Counted from the stretch's first letter, positions 21,531 through 30,938 are shown. The stretch is DNA of 64,000 bases from CAYRDC01 sp964422925 (GCA_964422925.1 CAYRDC010000015.1:1-64000), one strand, 5' to 3'. Numbers and translations are program-made. Notes: generated by a model not told the origin, from the letters alone.

Positions 21531-24191
21531 TTATTCAGGTTCAAATCCAAGTTTAAATTGGAATGCGCCTTTGGTGAGTTTCTCCCCGAAATTCAGGTCT
21601 CTCATGCCTGGTTCATCAAAGCCTATGCCATAGTCAAAGCCGAGCAGCCCGAACATGGGCAGGTATACCCTGATGCCAACGCCCACAGAACGCCTCAGGT
21701 TGAACGGATCATAGTATTTGAAACTGGCATAACTATTACCGCCTTCCATAAATGCCAATGCATAAATTATGGAAGAGGGATTCAGCGAAAAGGGATATCT
21801 TAATTCAATGGTAAACTTGTTAAATATCGGGGCATTCAGGTTGGTGGAACTGCCGCCAACCGGAGCAAAGGGGTTCTCTGTGCCCCGGAGTGAAATGATA
21901 TCATAGCCATACAAGGTGAAACCGCCCGTTAGCCCGTCACCGCCTACCCGGAACCGTTCAAAAGTCGACAATCCCAGGTCGCGGTTATACAATCCCAGGA
22001 ATCCTGTTTTAAACCCGGCTTTTAATACCAGTTGTTTCTTTCCTTGACCTGTGCTCCCTGCCAGCCTCTTGTACCACTCTGCGTTGAACCGCCATTTGTG
22101 GTATTCCACCCATTTGTACTTCTCATTGTCCGGCTTGTTGAGAAAATCAGGGATCAGGTAGCTGTACGGAGGAGTGAGTTGTAGGGATAATATAATATTT
22201 GAACCTCCGGTGGGGAAAAGGGGATTGCCGGTGGTGGAATTCCTGGCCAGGGTTTCTTTTATATAAAAGTTATTGGCTGCCCCATTGGAAATTACAAAAC
22301 CCGAATAATTGCGCAGATAGTAATTTTCCAGATTGATGGAAGTCCCGAGGGTAAAATAATCATCCGGCCAGCTGAGGCGTTTGCCATATCCCAGCGTGAC
22401 CCCGCGCGTAATTATGAAACTGGTATTTTCATCCGTCCGGTCCAGTCCGGTGGGATTCCATAAAGTGTAATTGATGGAGGTGGAAAAGGAATTGGGTTTT
22501 TTACCGCCAAACCAGGGTTCATTGAAAGACAGGGTATAGGATTGCAGGAATTTGCCGCGTGATCGCATCCGGAAAGAAAACTGCTGCCCATCACCCATAG
22601 GTATTGGCTTCCAGGCGCTTTTGTCAAATATTTTGTTGATTGAAAAGTTGTTGAATGAAATACCGGCTGTTCCGTACAATCCGCCTACAGCGCCTCCCCA
22701 TCCTGCTGACAGCTCTAATTGGTCACTCGATTTTTCCACTACCGTATATTCTATGTCTACGGTTCCGTTCTCAGGATGCGGTTTTGGCACTATACCAATT
22801 TGTTCCGCATCGAAAAACCCTAAAGAAGCGATTTCCCGCTGAGAGCGGATCAGGTCAGAGCGGCTGAATTTTTCTCCCGGCAGGGTACGCAACTCCCTGC
22901 GCACCACATGTTCTTTGGTCTTGGTGTTTCCTTTGATAGTTACATCATTAATCAGCGCCTGGGGTCCTTCATATACTTGTATCAGGATGTCAATCGAGTC
23001 GTTTTCAACTTTTACTTCCTGGGGGGTTACATTAAAGAAAAGGTACCCGTCATCCATGTAAAGCGTGCTTACATCCCCGCTGTTCAGGTCCATGAATAGC
23101 TTGTCATTCAGGCGTTTCTTGCTGTACACATCGCCTTTTTTAATCCCAAGTACAGCGCTCAGGACTTCATCCGGATATCTTGAGTTGCCTTCCCAGGTGA
23201 TGTTTCTGAAATGATATTTCGGGCCTTCATTTATCCGGATTTTTACTATAAGATTCCCCGGATCCTGCTGATATACTGTGTCAAATTCAATAATTGCATC
23301 GCGGTAGCCTTCGTTGTTGTAAAAATCTATCAGATTTCGTTTGTCAGCTTCATATTTTTCCTCAATAAATTTCGAAGCGGTGAATATGGAAAAATGCACC
23401 TTGTCCGAAAGGTAATTGCTTACTGTCTCATAACTGATGTTACCCAGCATGTCAAAGGGATTGAAAGGTTTGGAGGTATCTCTTTTAAGCCAAACCTTCA
23501 GGTCGGGATTTATACGGGTTTTGATCTTGGTGTCTTTCATTTGTTTCAGCAGCCTGCGGTCTTCAACTTGCTGGTTACCTTCAAATTGAATATCTGCGAT
23601 TCGAACTTTAGGTCCTTTGTCAATATGCACATACAGTTTTACCGTGTTGGGTTTTGAGGTGTCAGCTTTTTCGATGATTTCCGTTTGCACATTCAGAAAG
23701 CCCTTGTCGATATAATGCCGTTCTATGATATTCCGGATATTGGCCTGGTCATAAGGGGTAACCGGATCGCCCTGGCGTAAATGAAATTGCTCTTTCAGGT
23801 CATCCGCGTCATTTTTGCCGATTCCTTTCACAATCAGTTCGGAAAGGCGGGGTTGCTCTTTGACTTCAATTTCGAGGAAGGCTATATTCTTTATGGTTTT
23901 TATCAAATGAATCTGCACATCTGAAAACAGATTCATACGCCATAACCTGCGCACTGCTTCGGCCGTTTCTTCTCCAGGAATGTTGATTACCTGTCCCACT
24001 GCCAGGCCGGTGCGGGCTATCAGGGCAGATTCGTTAAAATTTGATATGCCTTTGATGGTAATACCTCCAATCTCATATTTAACCGGAAGGTTGTAATCAA
24101 CAGCAGAGGAGTCTTTACCCGGAATTCCCTGGGCAAAGGTGCAGGTTGTAATCCATAGAATAATACCGGTTAGTAGAAATCCTTTCCTCAT
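21531..24191 (-). CDS. bamA: Outer-membrane protein assembly factor BamA
   Basis: An 886-residue Omp85 protein, the core of the machine that inserts beta-barrels into the outer membrane. After a signal peptide (1-20, TCTFAQ) it has about five POTRA domains (roughly residues 35-450) and then the 16-stranded barrel with the conserved GxRGY-like segment VGGDGLTGGFTLYGYD and terminal FKLGFEPE. Length and order are normal for the phylum. The ATG overlaps the uppS stop (ATGA). Its neighbours are two ompH genes downstream and uppS upstream, a conserved arrangement linking outer-membrane assembly with lipid-carrier synthesis. Confidence 0.96.
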   Translation of the reverse strand: MRKGFLLTGIILWITTCTFAQGIPGKDSSAVDYNLPVKYEIGGITIKGISNFNESALIARTGLAVGQVINIPGEETAEAVRRLWRMNLFSDVQIHLIKTIKNIAFLEIEVKEQPRLSELIVKGIGKNDADDLKEQFHLRQGDPVTPYDQANIRNIIERHYIDKGFLNVQTEIIEKADTSKPNTVKLYVHIDKGPKVRIADIQFEGNQQVEDRRLLKQMKDTKIKTRINPDLKVWLKRDTSKPFNPFDMLGNISYETVSNYLSDKVHFSIFTASKFIEEKYEADKRNLIDFYNNEGYRDAIIEFDTVYQQDPGNLIVKIRINEGPKYHFRNITWEGNSRYPDEVLSAVLGIKKGDVYSKKRLNDKLFMDLNSGDVSTLYMDDGYLFFNVTPQEVKVENDSIDILIQVYEGPQALINDVTIKGNTKTKEHVVRRELRTLPGEKFSRSDLIRSQREIASLGFFDAEQIGIVPKPHPENGTVDIEYTVVEKSSDQLELSAGWGGAVGGLYGTAGISFNNFSINKIFDKSAWKPIPMGDGQQFSFRMRSRGKFLQSYTLSFNEPWFGGKKPNSFSTSINYTLWNPTGLDRTDENTSFIITRGVTLGYGKRLSWPDDYFTLGTSINLENYYLRNYSGFVISNGAANNFYIKETLARNSTTGNPLFPTGGSNIILSLQLTPPYSYLIPDFLNKPDNEKYKWVEYHKWRFNAEWYKRLAGSTGQGKKQLVLKAGFKTGFLGLYNRDLGLSTFERFRVGGDGLTGGFTLYGYDIISLRGTENPFAPVGGSSTNLNAPIFNKFTIELRYPFSLNPSSIIYALAFMEGGNSYASFKYYDPFNLRRSVGVGIRVYLPMFGLLGFDYGIGFDEPGMRDLNFGEKLTKGAFQFKLGFEPE

Positions 24192-24946
24192 GCCTTTTTT
24201 AATTGTTCACTGGTCATCCCAAAACGCCTTTCCCTTAGTTGAAAGGCGATAATAGCCTCATAAAGATCTTGCTTCCGGAATTCAGGCCAGAATTTTTTGG
24301 TGAAATATAGTTCAGTATAGGCAATTTGCCATAAAAGAAAGTTGCTGATTCTTAATTCGCCACTGGTACGGATCAGCAATTCGGGATCGGGTATTTTATG
24401 GGTTGTGAGATAGCTGGAAAAAACGTTTGCATCAATATTTTGCGTAGTTATCAAACCGTTTTTAACATCTTCAGCCAGCAGGCGGGCTGCACGTGTGATT
24501 TCCCACCGGGAGCTGTAGCTGAGTGCCAGGATCAGGGTCATCCGTGTGTTGTTGGCTGTGGCCTTTACCGTAGCTTCCAGCTCTTTGCGGCATTCGGTGG
24601 GTAAAGTTTCCAGCTCGCCTATGGTTTTCAACCGGATCTGGTTTTCATTCAGTTTCCGGGTTTCTTTTCTGAGCGTACTCACGAGCAAAGACATCAGGGC
24701 GTCAATTTCCCTGCGGGGTCGGTTCCAATTTTCGGTAGAGAATGCATATAAGGTCAAATATTCCACCCCAAGTTCCGCACAGGCTTCCGTTACTTCCCTG
24801 ACAGATTTTACCCCGTTTTTATGGCCATAGACCCGCGACTTTCCATGCTTTGTGGCCCAGCGCCCGTTGCCGTCCATGATAATGGCAATATGCCGGGGCA
24901 GCTTGTTTTTGTCCAGTTCAGGTGGAATGCTGTTCAATTCAGGCAT
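24188..24946 (-). CDS. uppS: Isoprenyl transferase (undecaprenyl diphosphate synthase)
   Basis: A 252-residue cis-prenyltransferase making the C55 lipid carrier for peptidoglycan and polysaccharide. It shows IAIIMDGNGRWA with the catalytic Asp of MDGNGRWA, FSTENWNRP and, near the end, PELLIRTSGELRISNFLLWQ. Length is normal. It overlaps bamA by 4 bp and begins 9 bp after the upstream DUF6089 gene, so it is in the same transcript. Confidence 0.96.
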   Translation of the reverse strand: MPELNSIPPELDKNKLPRHIAIIMDGNGRWATKHGKSRVYGHKNGVKSVREVTEACAELGVEYLTLYAFSTENWNRPRREIDALMSLLVSTLRKETRKLNENQIRLKTIGELETLPTECRKELEATVKATANNTRMTLILALSYSSRWEITRAARLLAEDVKNGLITTQNIDANVFSSYLTTHKIPDPELLIRTSGELRISNFLLWQIAYTELYFTKKFWPEFRKQDLYEAIIAFQLRERRFGMTSEQLKKA

Positions 24947-24955
24947 TTCTGATTC

Positions 24956-25822
24956 TTAATAACGTTTTGATGGATAGGGGCATAACAGGGAACGGAAAGT
25001 ATAGGAAATGCTAATGCCATGGATCATATAGGCATCCCTTCTTTTTACATCGCCACGTTGTTTTCCTTCCGTTCCAATGGGTTCGCCAATGGCCGCTACG
25101 GACCGGTCGGCCAGGGTAGCGGCTGTAGTTCCGTTCGCCCCTGACATCAAGACCTGTTGATCGACATAAGTGGTGCTTATATCATCCAGGTAATCCGTAA
25201 ATGTAAACCGGTAACCAAATTCCAGCCCAAGAGTCAGGTGGGAAGTTACGCTGTATTTAAATCCTCCCCCAAATGGAATTCCCACCTGAAACAGCTTATA
25301 GGGCTTGCGCCCATAGAAATCCGGGAATTGCTGACCTTCCGTACCCAAGGGTTGGAGAGCAATCCAACTGCCGTTCAGGTATGCCTTTGGATTATGATAA
25401 AAAGCCGAAACACCCACGAACAAATAAGGGGAAAAATTATTCTTGTTATCTCCCAGGATGTAAGGGAAGAAATTGAATTCAAACTGGGAAGCTATCTCAA
25501 AGATATCAGACCGGAAGCTTAGATTGCGGGCTTGTTCAAATGCACTCTTTGACCAGGCATCGTTTCCTATGATGCGCGCGTAATTGCCGGATAGCTTGAC
25601 GGCCAGGCGTGGATTCAGAATTTTTCTCGCGTACAGTCCGCCTGCCTGGCGAAAAATCTTATAGGCTTGCAAAATATCGGGGTGTATATCCCCGAAATAA
25701 TTGGCGCCACCTGCCCATAAACCGATTTCCCATTTTTGGCTTACATTCCGCTGTGCTGCAGCCTGAAACGAAAGGCTAAAAACAATTAAAACTCCGGCTA
25801 TATAGGTGTATGATTTTTTCAT
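24956..25822 (-). CDS. DUF6089-type outer-membrane beta-barrel protein (copy 1)
   Basis: A 288-residue exported beta-barrel protein. The ATG at 25822 gives a normal signal peptide (MKKSYTYIAGVLIVFSLSF, cut after AAAQ); the upstream TTG at 25828 is unlikely. The family hallmark is the N-terminal GLWAGGANYFGDIHPD-like segment followed by strands such as PYLFVGVSAFYHNPKAYLNG and LGLEFGYRFTFTDYLDDIS. It is a paralogue of the adjacent gene, sharing the KAYxNGSWxxLQPLGTEGQ segment almost exactly. These proteins sit in the uppS-bamA neighbourhood in many Bacteroidota; function is unknown. Confidence 0.85.
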   Translation of the reverse strand: MKKSYTYIAGVLIVFSLSFQAAAQRNVSQKWEIGLWAGGANYFGDIHPDILQAYKIFRQAGGLYARKILNPRLAVKLSGNYARIIGNDAWSKSAFEQARNLSFRSDIFEIASQFEFNFFPYILGDNKNNFSPYLFVGVSAFYHNPKAYLNGSWIALQPLGTEGQQFPDFYGRKPYKLFQVGIPFGGGFKYSVTSHLTLGLEFGYRFTFTDYLDDISTTYVDQQVLMSGANGTTAATLADRSVAAIGEPIGTEGKQRGDVKRRDAYMIHGISISYTFRSLLCPYPSKRY

Positions 25823-25839
25823 AAACAAGCAGGAACCTG

Positions 25840-25847
25840 CAAAGTTA
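25840..25847 (-). promoter_or_regulatory. -7 promoter box for the uppS-bamA-ompH operon
   Basis: On the minus strand TAACTTTG matches TAnnTTTG, with a predicted start near 25833, about 11 nt before the ATG at 25822. Confidence 0.5.
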
Positions 25848-25909
25848 TGGAAATCCCGCTAATAACGGAATTTCACCCACCTATGTTGCGGAGCAGCTAT
25901 GTGATTGAT

Positions 25910-26827
25910 TTACAAGTTTTTCGGACAATAATACTTGCTGCCCCTGTTGGTGCTGAACGTATAGGACAAGGTTACCCCTGTAAAGAAATACGAATCGTTG
26001 TCTGACGGATCGCCACGTTGCTGGCCGGGGGCTGTTTTGGACGGATGCTCTCCCGTTGAACGGTCAGAAAGGGCTGCCGCCAGGGCTGCCTGCTGAGGCG
26101 GATAATTGGCATAGAAAAAGGCGGGATCCGGATAGGTGGTGCTTACATCGTCAATATAATCGGTTGTAGTAACCCGGTGACCTATTTCAAAGCCCAGCGT
26201 ATAATGACTGTTCAGGTTGGTTTTTACACCCACTCCCATTGGGAAAGCCAGTTGAATCAGCGAATATTTCCGTTTTTCTGGATACTGGATCAACCCCTGT
26301 CCTTCGGTTCCCAGGGGTTGCAAGCGAACCCAACTCCCATTGTAATAAGCTTTAGGATCAAAACGGAAAGCTCCGGCACCGGCAAATATATAAGGCGTAA
26401 AACGATTGTTCATGCTTCCTGGTTCAAAGGGAAGCAGGTTTAATTCACCCACTACGGAAGCCTCGATAATATAACTCCGGAAGCTGAGGTTCCGGTAATA
26501 GCGGTGCCATCCGCTGCCGGCTGCCGGTGTTTTGGCATTGGTTAACGCGTCATCGCCCCAAACCCGGGCGTAATATCCGTTAAACCGTAAAGCAAACCGA
26601 TAACCGATACTTTGCCTGAAGAATATTCCTATTGCCGGTCGCGTGGAAAATAAATCCAGATCATATACGAAAGCACGGCCTATACTATTGGCTCCTCCCA
26701 GATCGCCTAAAAAGCTGCTGCTTCCAACGCTAATGCCTACTTCTGAAGATACACTGGAATTGTATTGGGCAAAGGAAAGGGTTGAAGTCAATACAATAAT
26801 CAGTCCAAATAGTAAAATCCTTTTCAT
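25910..26827 (-). CDS. DUF6089-type outer-membrane beta-barrel protein (copy 2)
   Basis: A 305-residue exported beta-barrel protein and a paralogue of the next gene. The signal peptide begins at the ATG at 26827 (MKRILLFGLIIVLTSTLSF, cut after FAQ). The in-frame ATG at 26872 is rejected because the promoter box lies at 26870-26877. Shared landmarks are the SFLGDLGG start, PYIFAGAGAFRFDPKAYYNG, the GSWVRLQPLGTEGQG segment and LGFEIGHRVTTTDYIDDVS. Sequence outside these differs, so the duplication is old. The C-terminal Ser/Asn/Lys-rich tail with a Cys is odd for a barrel end. Confidence 0.84.
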   Translation of the reverse strand: MKRILLFGLIIVLTSTLSFAQYNSSVSSEVGISVGSSSFLGDLGGANSIGRAFVYDLDLFSTRPAIGIFFRQSIGYRFALRFNGYYARVWGDDALTNAKTPAAGSGWHRYYRNLSFRSYIIEASVVGELNLLPFEPGSMNNRFTPYIFAGAGAFRFDPKAYYNGSWVRLQPLGTEGQGLIQYPEKRKYSLIQLAFPMGVGVKTNLNSHYTLGFEIGHRVTTTDYIDDVSTTYPDPAFFYANYPPQQAALAAALSDRSTGEHPSKTAPGQQRGDPSDNDSYFFTGVTLSYTFSTNRGSKYYCPKNL

Positions 26828-26869
26828 ATCATTGGGGTTTTGGGCTTGCGCATAGATACAATCATTCCG

Positions 26870-26877
26870 CAAAAATA
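26870..26877 (-). promoter_or_regulatory. -7 promoter box for DUF6089 copy 2
   Basis: On the minus strand TATTTTTG matches TAnnTTTG. The predicted start near 26863 gives a leader of about 36 nt and supports the ATG at 26827. Confidence 0.5.
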
Positions 26878-26928
26878 CTGTTGAGTATTACGATTAACGT
26901 GTCTTTAAGTTACAAATTGTCAACACGT

Positions 26929-27807
26929 TCAATTCCGTTTGTCTACACCCCAAAAAAGTTTGGATCTCAAGGTAGGCAGGAAATGCTCATTACGGAGGCG
27001 AACCAGGTGGATTGGAAAATCTTCTTTCCGGATACTTAATTGATAAGAAGTATCGATGGTTTCCATCCGGGAATCCAGGGTACAAAGAAATGAATCTGAA
27101 CGGCCTTCAATTTCAAAAGAAATAACAGAAGTGTCAGGAACTACCAAAGGCCGGGTGCTTAAATTATGCGGTGCTACGGGAGCAATCACGAAATTGCAGG
27201 AGGTCGGGTAGATTACCGGACCACCGCAGCTTAAAGCGTACCCGGTTGACCCGGTTGGGGTGGAAACCACAATGCCATCAGCCCAGTATGTATTCAGGAA
27301 CTCCCCGTTCAGGTAAGTGTGAATTTTAATCATGGCAGAAGTGTCCTTCCGGTGAATGGTAAAATCATTCAGAGCGTATGGGATCCCATCAAACAAAGGC
27401 TTGTTGGAATCCAGGTGCAGGAGTTCCCTTTTATCCACAATATAAGTTAGGTTTTCCAGCGCGTCTAAGGCATTGGAAATTTCATCGGCACTTATACTTG
27501 ACAAGAAACCCAGTTTGCCGAAATTGATCCCCATAATGGGCAGTTCCGTATCCCTGACAAGAGATATGGTATCCAGCAGGGTCCCGTCACCGCCCAGGCT
27601 GAAAATAAATTCCACCTTATCCCTGATCTCTTCATGCGAAGAGAACAGCTCAAATTTTTCTAAATCCTTGATTTTATGTAAAAGATGCGGATAAAAGCCT
27701 TCATGGATGCAAAATTTTATATCCCGTCTTTTCAGTTCATCAAACAGGAATTGTGCAAATCCGGCTTTCTGGAGCTCCAGCAGACGACCGTATATGGCAA
27801 CCTTCAT
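26929..27807 (-). CDS. nadK: NAD kinase
   Basis: A 292-residue kinase that phosphorylates NAD to NADP. It has the signature GGDGTLLDT, the NE/D-type motif ALNDFTIHR and the C-terminal glycine-rich GSTGYALSCGGPVIYP. Length is normal. It has its own -7 promoter box, but lies between the CBS gene and the DUF6089 genes on the same strand. Confidence 0.96.
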   Translation of the reverse strand: MKVAIYGRLLELQKAGFAQFLFDELKRRDIKFCIHEGFYPHLLHKIKDLEKFELFSSHEEIRDKVEFIFSLGGDGTLLDTISLVRDTELPIMGINFGKLGFLSSISADEISNALDALENLTYIVDKRELLHLDSNKPLFDGIPYALNDFTIHRKDTSAMIKIHTYLNGEFLNTYWADGIVVSTPTGSTGYALSCGGPVIYPTSCNFVIAPVAPHNLSTRPLVVPDTSVISFEIEGRSDSFLCTLDSRMETIDTSYQLSIRKEDFPIHLVRLRNEHFLPTLRSKLFWGVDKRN

Positions 27808-27827
27808 CCTTACCGGTAGTTGAAATG

Positions 27828-27835
27828 CAAATATA
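27828..27835 (-). promoter_or_regulatory. -7 promoter box for nadK
   Basis: On the minus strand TATATTTG matches TAnnTTTG, with a predicted start near 27821 and a leader of about 14 nt. Confidence 0.5.
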
Positions 27836-27863
27836 ATTCTTTTTTAGCAGGAGCCGTGACGGC

Positions 27864-28526
27864 TTAAATATTAAGCCAGCGCATCAGGCTGTCATACCGG
27901 TCTTTCAGGAAATCGGTTTGGTCAGATTTGTTAAAGGACCCCACGATTTTGTATTCAAACCGTTCAAAGGTGGCAATGATATCCCTGATATCCTGTTTAT
28001 TGACTTTGATGGTAACATTCAGCCGGGTGCTGTTCTGCTGTGTATTGGTAAATACGGACAAGATACTGGCTCCGCAGGATTCTACGATCCGGGCTATTTC
28101 ACTCATGGAATAATCCTTAATCCCCATTTCAAGTACGAGGATTCCCCCCGGTTCCCGTATGGAAGAAAACCCGGCAAATTTTTCAAGCAATGAATGCATG
28201 GTAATCACGCCCATGTAGTTATCCTGGTCATCTACTACAGGGATTATGGTGAGGTTAAGCTCGGCAAGCAGTTTCAGCGCGTCAAACAAATGGGCCGTAT
28301 GTTGTATACAGGGCTTTTGGTAATGCAGCGGATAATTGCCAATAGGTTCTTCAAGATCATTCAGGTTCAGGATATCGTCTTCAGAGATCAGGCCGAGTAA
28401 TTGGGTATTGTTCACTATAGGCAAATGCCGAATCAGGAACTCATTCATCCAGTTGAGCGCCTGCCGGCCTGTGTCGGACGTTTTTAAAGGAGGCAATGAA
28501 TCGGATATCAGTTCACTGGCAATCAT
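27864..28526 (-). CDS. CBS-domain protein with ACT-like C-terminus
   Basis: A 220-residue cytosolic protein. Two CBS motifs (about residues 5-60 and 75-130, including HLPIVNNTQLLGLISEDDIL and IIPVVDDQDNYMGVIT) should bind adenine nucleotides. The C-terminal 80 residues (about ILVLEMGIKDYSMSEIARIVE) look like an ACT-type regulatory domain. There is no enzyme domain, so it is probably an allosteric subunit or sensor. It sits beside nadK in many Bacteroidota. It overlaps the hydrolase gene upstream by 4 bp (ATGA). A short palindrome, GGCTTAA-N3-TTAAGCC at 27861-27877, spans its stop codon. Confidence 0.85.
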   Translation of the reverse strand: MIASELISDSLPPLKTSDTGRQALNWMNEFLIRHLPIVNNTQLLGLISEDDILNLNDLEEPIGNYPLHYQKPCIQHTAHLFDALKLLAELNLTIIPVVDDQDNYMGVITMHSLLEKFAGFSSIREPGGILVLEMGIKDYSMSEIARIVESCGASILSVFTNTQQNSTRLNVTIKVNKQDIRDIIATFERFEYKIVGSFNKSDQTDFLKDRYDSLMRWLNI

Positions 28527-29296
28527 GTGGCCGTGGTTTGATATACCTTGTCGAGAAATTCTTTGAGGATTTTATTAAAAATTTCCGGCCGTTCCATCAT
28601 CGGGGCATGTCCGCACTTGTCAATTAGATACAGTTCAGCCCGTGGCAGTTTGTTTTTGAAATCTTCTCCCACAAAAGGAGGGGTAATATTGTCGTTTTTC
28701 CCCCATATCAACAAAACCGGGCAATCGAGCTCATGCAGGCGACTGCCAACGTTATTGCGAATGGCTGACTTTGCTGTTTTAATAACCCGGATGGCTTTGT
28801 TCCGGTTGTTCACTATTTCAAAAACCTCTTCCACCAGCTCCTTGGTAGCCGTTTTCGGGTCGTAAAACGTATATTCCGTCTTGGTTTTGATAAATTCATA
28901 ATTTCCCCTTTTAGGGAAGGTAGCACCCAATGAATTTTCATAAAGCCCTGAACTTCCTGTCAGGATCATTGAGGTAATTTTTTCTTTGTTTTCCAAGGCA
29001 TACAGGATAGCAATGTGGCCGCCTAAAGAATTTCCCAATACATTGACTTTGTCATAACCCATATAATTGACAAAATCTGTTACATGTTTTACCAGCCCTT
29101 CCAGGTTGGCTTGCTTCAGGGGCAATTCATAGATGGGCAGCAGGGGGATGACTACTTTATAATCCTTGCAGAAGGCATTGAAAACATCTTTATAATTGCT
29201 CAGGGCGCCAAACAAGCCATGCAACAACAGTAAAATCCGGCCTTCCCCTTCTTCTATATAATGAAATTTACCTGATTGCTTGATTTCTACGTTCAT
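28523..29296 (-). CDS. Alpha/beta hydrolase
   Basis: A 257-residue cytosolic alpha/beta hydrolase. It shows the oxyanion-hole HGLFG (27-31), the nucleophile elbow GNSLGGH and the catalytic His in KCGHAPMMERP; DNITPP follows a WGKND segment giving the acid. The fold and motifs resemble MhpC/BioH-like esterases. Substrate is unknown. Its stop overlaps the CBS gene start by 4 bp. Confidence 0.88.
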   Translation of the reverse strand: MNVEIKQSGKFHYIEEGEGRILLLLHGLFGALSNYKDVFNAFCKDYKVVIPLLPIYELPLKQANLEGLVKHVTDFVNYMGYDKVNVLGNSLGGHIAILYALENKEKITSMILTGSSGLYENSLGATFPKRGNYEFIKTKTEYTFYDPKTATKELVEEVFEIVNNRNKAIRVIKTAKSAIRNNVGSRLHELDCPVLLIWGKNDNITPPFVGEDFKNKLPRAELYLIDKCGHAPMMERPEIFNKILKEFLDKVYQTTAT

Positions 29297-29346
29297 GGAA
29301 AAAACAGTTAGGGAGATCAGTGTTGTAAAAGTACGGAATTTCAGTT

Positions 29347-29922
29347 TTAACAGATGTTATGCACCATTTTTATCCAGTTGGAAAGTATTTGCTTCCCTTG
29401 CTGTGTCAGTATGGATTCCGGATGGAATTGGAGGCCTGCAAGAGGGAGTTGGGGGTGGGCAATAGCCATTATCTCTCCTTCAGGGCCACGGGCTGCCACC
29501 TCCAGGGTGGTTTCTTCCACTTGTACCAGAACCAGGGAATGATATCGCATTACCTCGAACGGATTGGGCAGCCCCTCGAACAGGCCTTTCCGGTTGTGGG
29601 TAATCATAGAGGTTTTTCCATGAACCGGTTGGGAAGCTTTTACTAACCAGGCACCAAAATAAAGGCCCAGAGCCTGGTGCCCCAGGCAAATGCCCAGAAT
29701 AGGTATTTTTTGGTGAAACCGGTCAATACATTCCATACTGATACCTGCCTTCTCCGGGGTCCCGGGACCTGGGGAAATCACAATGCCAATGGGTTTCCAT
29801 TTATCAATGGCTGACAAGGTTACCCGGTCATTGCGGCAAACCTTGCATTCCGCTCCCAATTGAATCAGGTAGTCATACAGAATGTACGTGAATGAATCAT
29901 AATTATCGAGAAGAAGAATCAT
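29347..29922 (-). CDS. Anthranilate/aminodeoxychorismate synthase glutamine amidotransferase subunit
   Basis: A 191-residue class I glutamine amidotransferase. It releases ammonia from glutamine for anthranilate (TrpG) or 4-amino-4-deoxychorismate (PabA) synthesis. It begins with the typical MILLLDNYDSFTYILYDY, has the nucleophile Cys in GICLGHQALG and the His-Glu pair in LQFHPESILTQ. No trpE, pabB or trpD gene lies in the window, so trpG and pabA cannot be told apart. It overlaps cvpA by 4 bp. Confidence 0.93.
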   Translation of the reverse strand: MILLLDNYDSFTYILYDYLIQLGAECKVCRNDRVTLSAIDKWKPIGIVISPGPGTPEKAGISMECIDRFHQKIPILGICLGHQALGLYFGAWLVKASQPVHGKTSMITHNRKGLFEGLPNPFEVMRYHSLVLVQVEETTLEVAARGPEGEIMAIAHPQLPLAGLQFHPESILTQQGKQILSNWIKMVHNIC

Positions 29923-30464
29923 GAAGCATTGTTATCCGAAGGGGTTTTGTTTTCAATCTGCTGTTCGATTTTATGATAAATGTCTTTTAAAAAAGGCAAA
30001 ACCACACTCGCTCCTTGTATTACCGTGGGAGAAACCGGCTCGATATAAGGCCAGGCGCGCGAATCAGCCCGCGCCTGTTCGGTAATGATGTTGCTTTTGG
30101 ATAAATACCAGACGGCCGTGCTTAATAGAAAAATGCCGGTAAATGTCCAGACCACGGCTCCGCCCAGACGGTTCAGAAAATTCAGTTGGGTGGCTTTCAG
30201 CAGGTTCTCAATCAGTTTTGCCAGCAGCAGCATGCCGGCTAAAATCAGGATAAAAACAACTGCAAATGACAGGATCGGCAAATAGGCGGAATCGATGTTG
30301 AAGGACTGCCGGAGATACCCGGAGGCTACATATCCGAACCGGAGGGCCAGTGCCGTTCCAAGCACGAGGCCGATGACATAAAAAAGTGAATGAATCAATC
30401 CTGAGCGGTAGCCTTTTACGAGACCCGCAATCAGGATCAGAACTGTTGTGATGTCAATCAACAT
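29919..30464 (-). CDS. CvpA-family membrane protein
   Basis: A 181-residue inner-membrane protein of the CvpA/colicin V production family with four predicted membrane segments (about residues 3-22, 27-48, 64-85 and 102-123) and a cytosolic, polar C-terminus. The N-terminal pattern DITTVLILIAGLVKGYRSGLI is typical. In other bacteria CvpA is linked to envelope stress and colicin export. It overlaps pabA/trpG by 4 bp and is separated from the yqeY-like gene by 2 bp, so all three are cotranscribed. Confidence 0.85.
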   Translation of the reverse strand: MLIDITTVLILIAGLVKGYRSGLIHSLFYVIGLVLGTALALRFGYVASGYLRQSFNIDSAYLPILSFAVVFILILAGMLLLAKLIENLLKATQLNFLNRLGGAVVWTFTGIFLLSTAVWYLSKSNIITEQARADSRAWPYIEPVSPTVIQGASVVLPFLKDIYHKIEQQIENKTPSDNNAS

Positions 30465-30466
30465 AA

Positions 30467-30916
30467 TCAGGAACTAAGTAATTCCCGTACGATGGAAGCT
30501 ACCATTTTATTATCAGCCTTGCCGGCAAGTTCGCTGGTGGCTTTTCCCATTACCCGGCCCATGTCCTTCATGGTTTCAGCGCCCATTTCACGGATCAGGT
30601 TTTCAAGATAAGCCCTCAATTCTGTTTCAGGCATTTGCTCCGGGAGGTAAGCAGACAACACCTTCAGCTCTTCTTCCTCTTTCAGGGCGAGGTCCCCGCG
30701 TTTTTGCTCCCGGTACAGTTTCAGGGAATCTTCTCTTTGCTTGATCAATTTGCGGACTATCTGTAATTCACGTTCGCTGGTCAGGTCACGACCGCCTTTT
30801 TCGGTTTTTGCCAGCATGAAAGCGGATTTCAGGTTTCTGAGCGCCCGTAGCCTGGCCTCATCACGTTGGCGCATCGCGTCTTTTATGTCTTGGTTAATCT
30901 GTTCAAAAAGGCCCAT
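30467..30916 (-). CDS. GatB/YqeY-domain protein
   Basis: A 149-residue helical protein of the YqeY family, related to the tRNA-binding tail of GatB. It has MGLFEQINQDIKDAMRQRD at the start, the central helices EELKVLSAYLPEQMPETEL and GRVMGKATSELAGKADNK. A -7 box at 30939-30946 shows that the start is the ATG at 30916 rather than a longer frame to 30997. The family often lies near the glutamyl amidotransferase machinery or stands alone; its biochemical role is unclear. Confidence 0.92.
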   Translation of the reverse strand: MGLFEQINQDIKDAMRQRDEARLRALRNLKSAFMLAKTEKGGRDLTSERELQIVRKLIKQREDSLKLYREQKRGDLALKEEEELKVLSAYLPEQMPETELRAYLENLIREMGAETMKDMGRVMGKATSELAGKADNKMVASIVRELLSS

Positions 30917-30938
30917 ACCACATGATTTGATGTTATCG

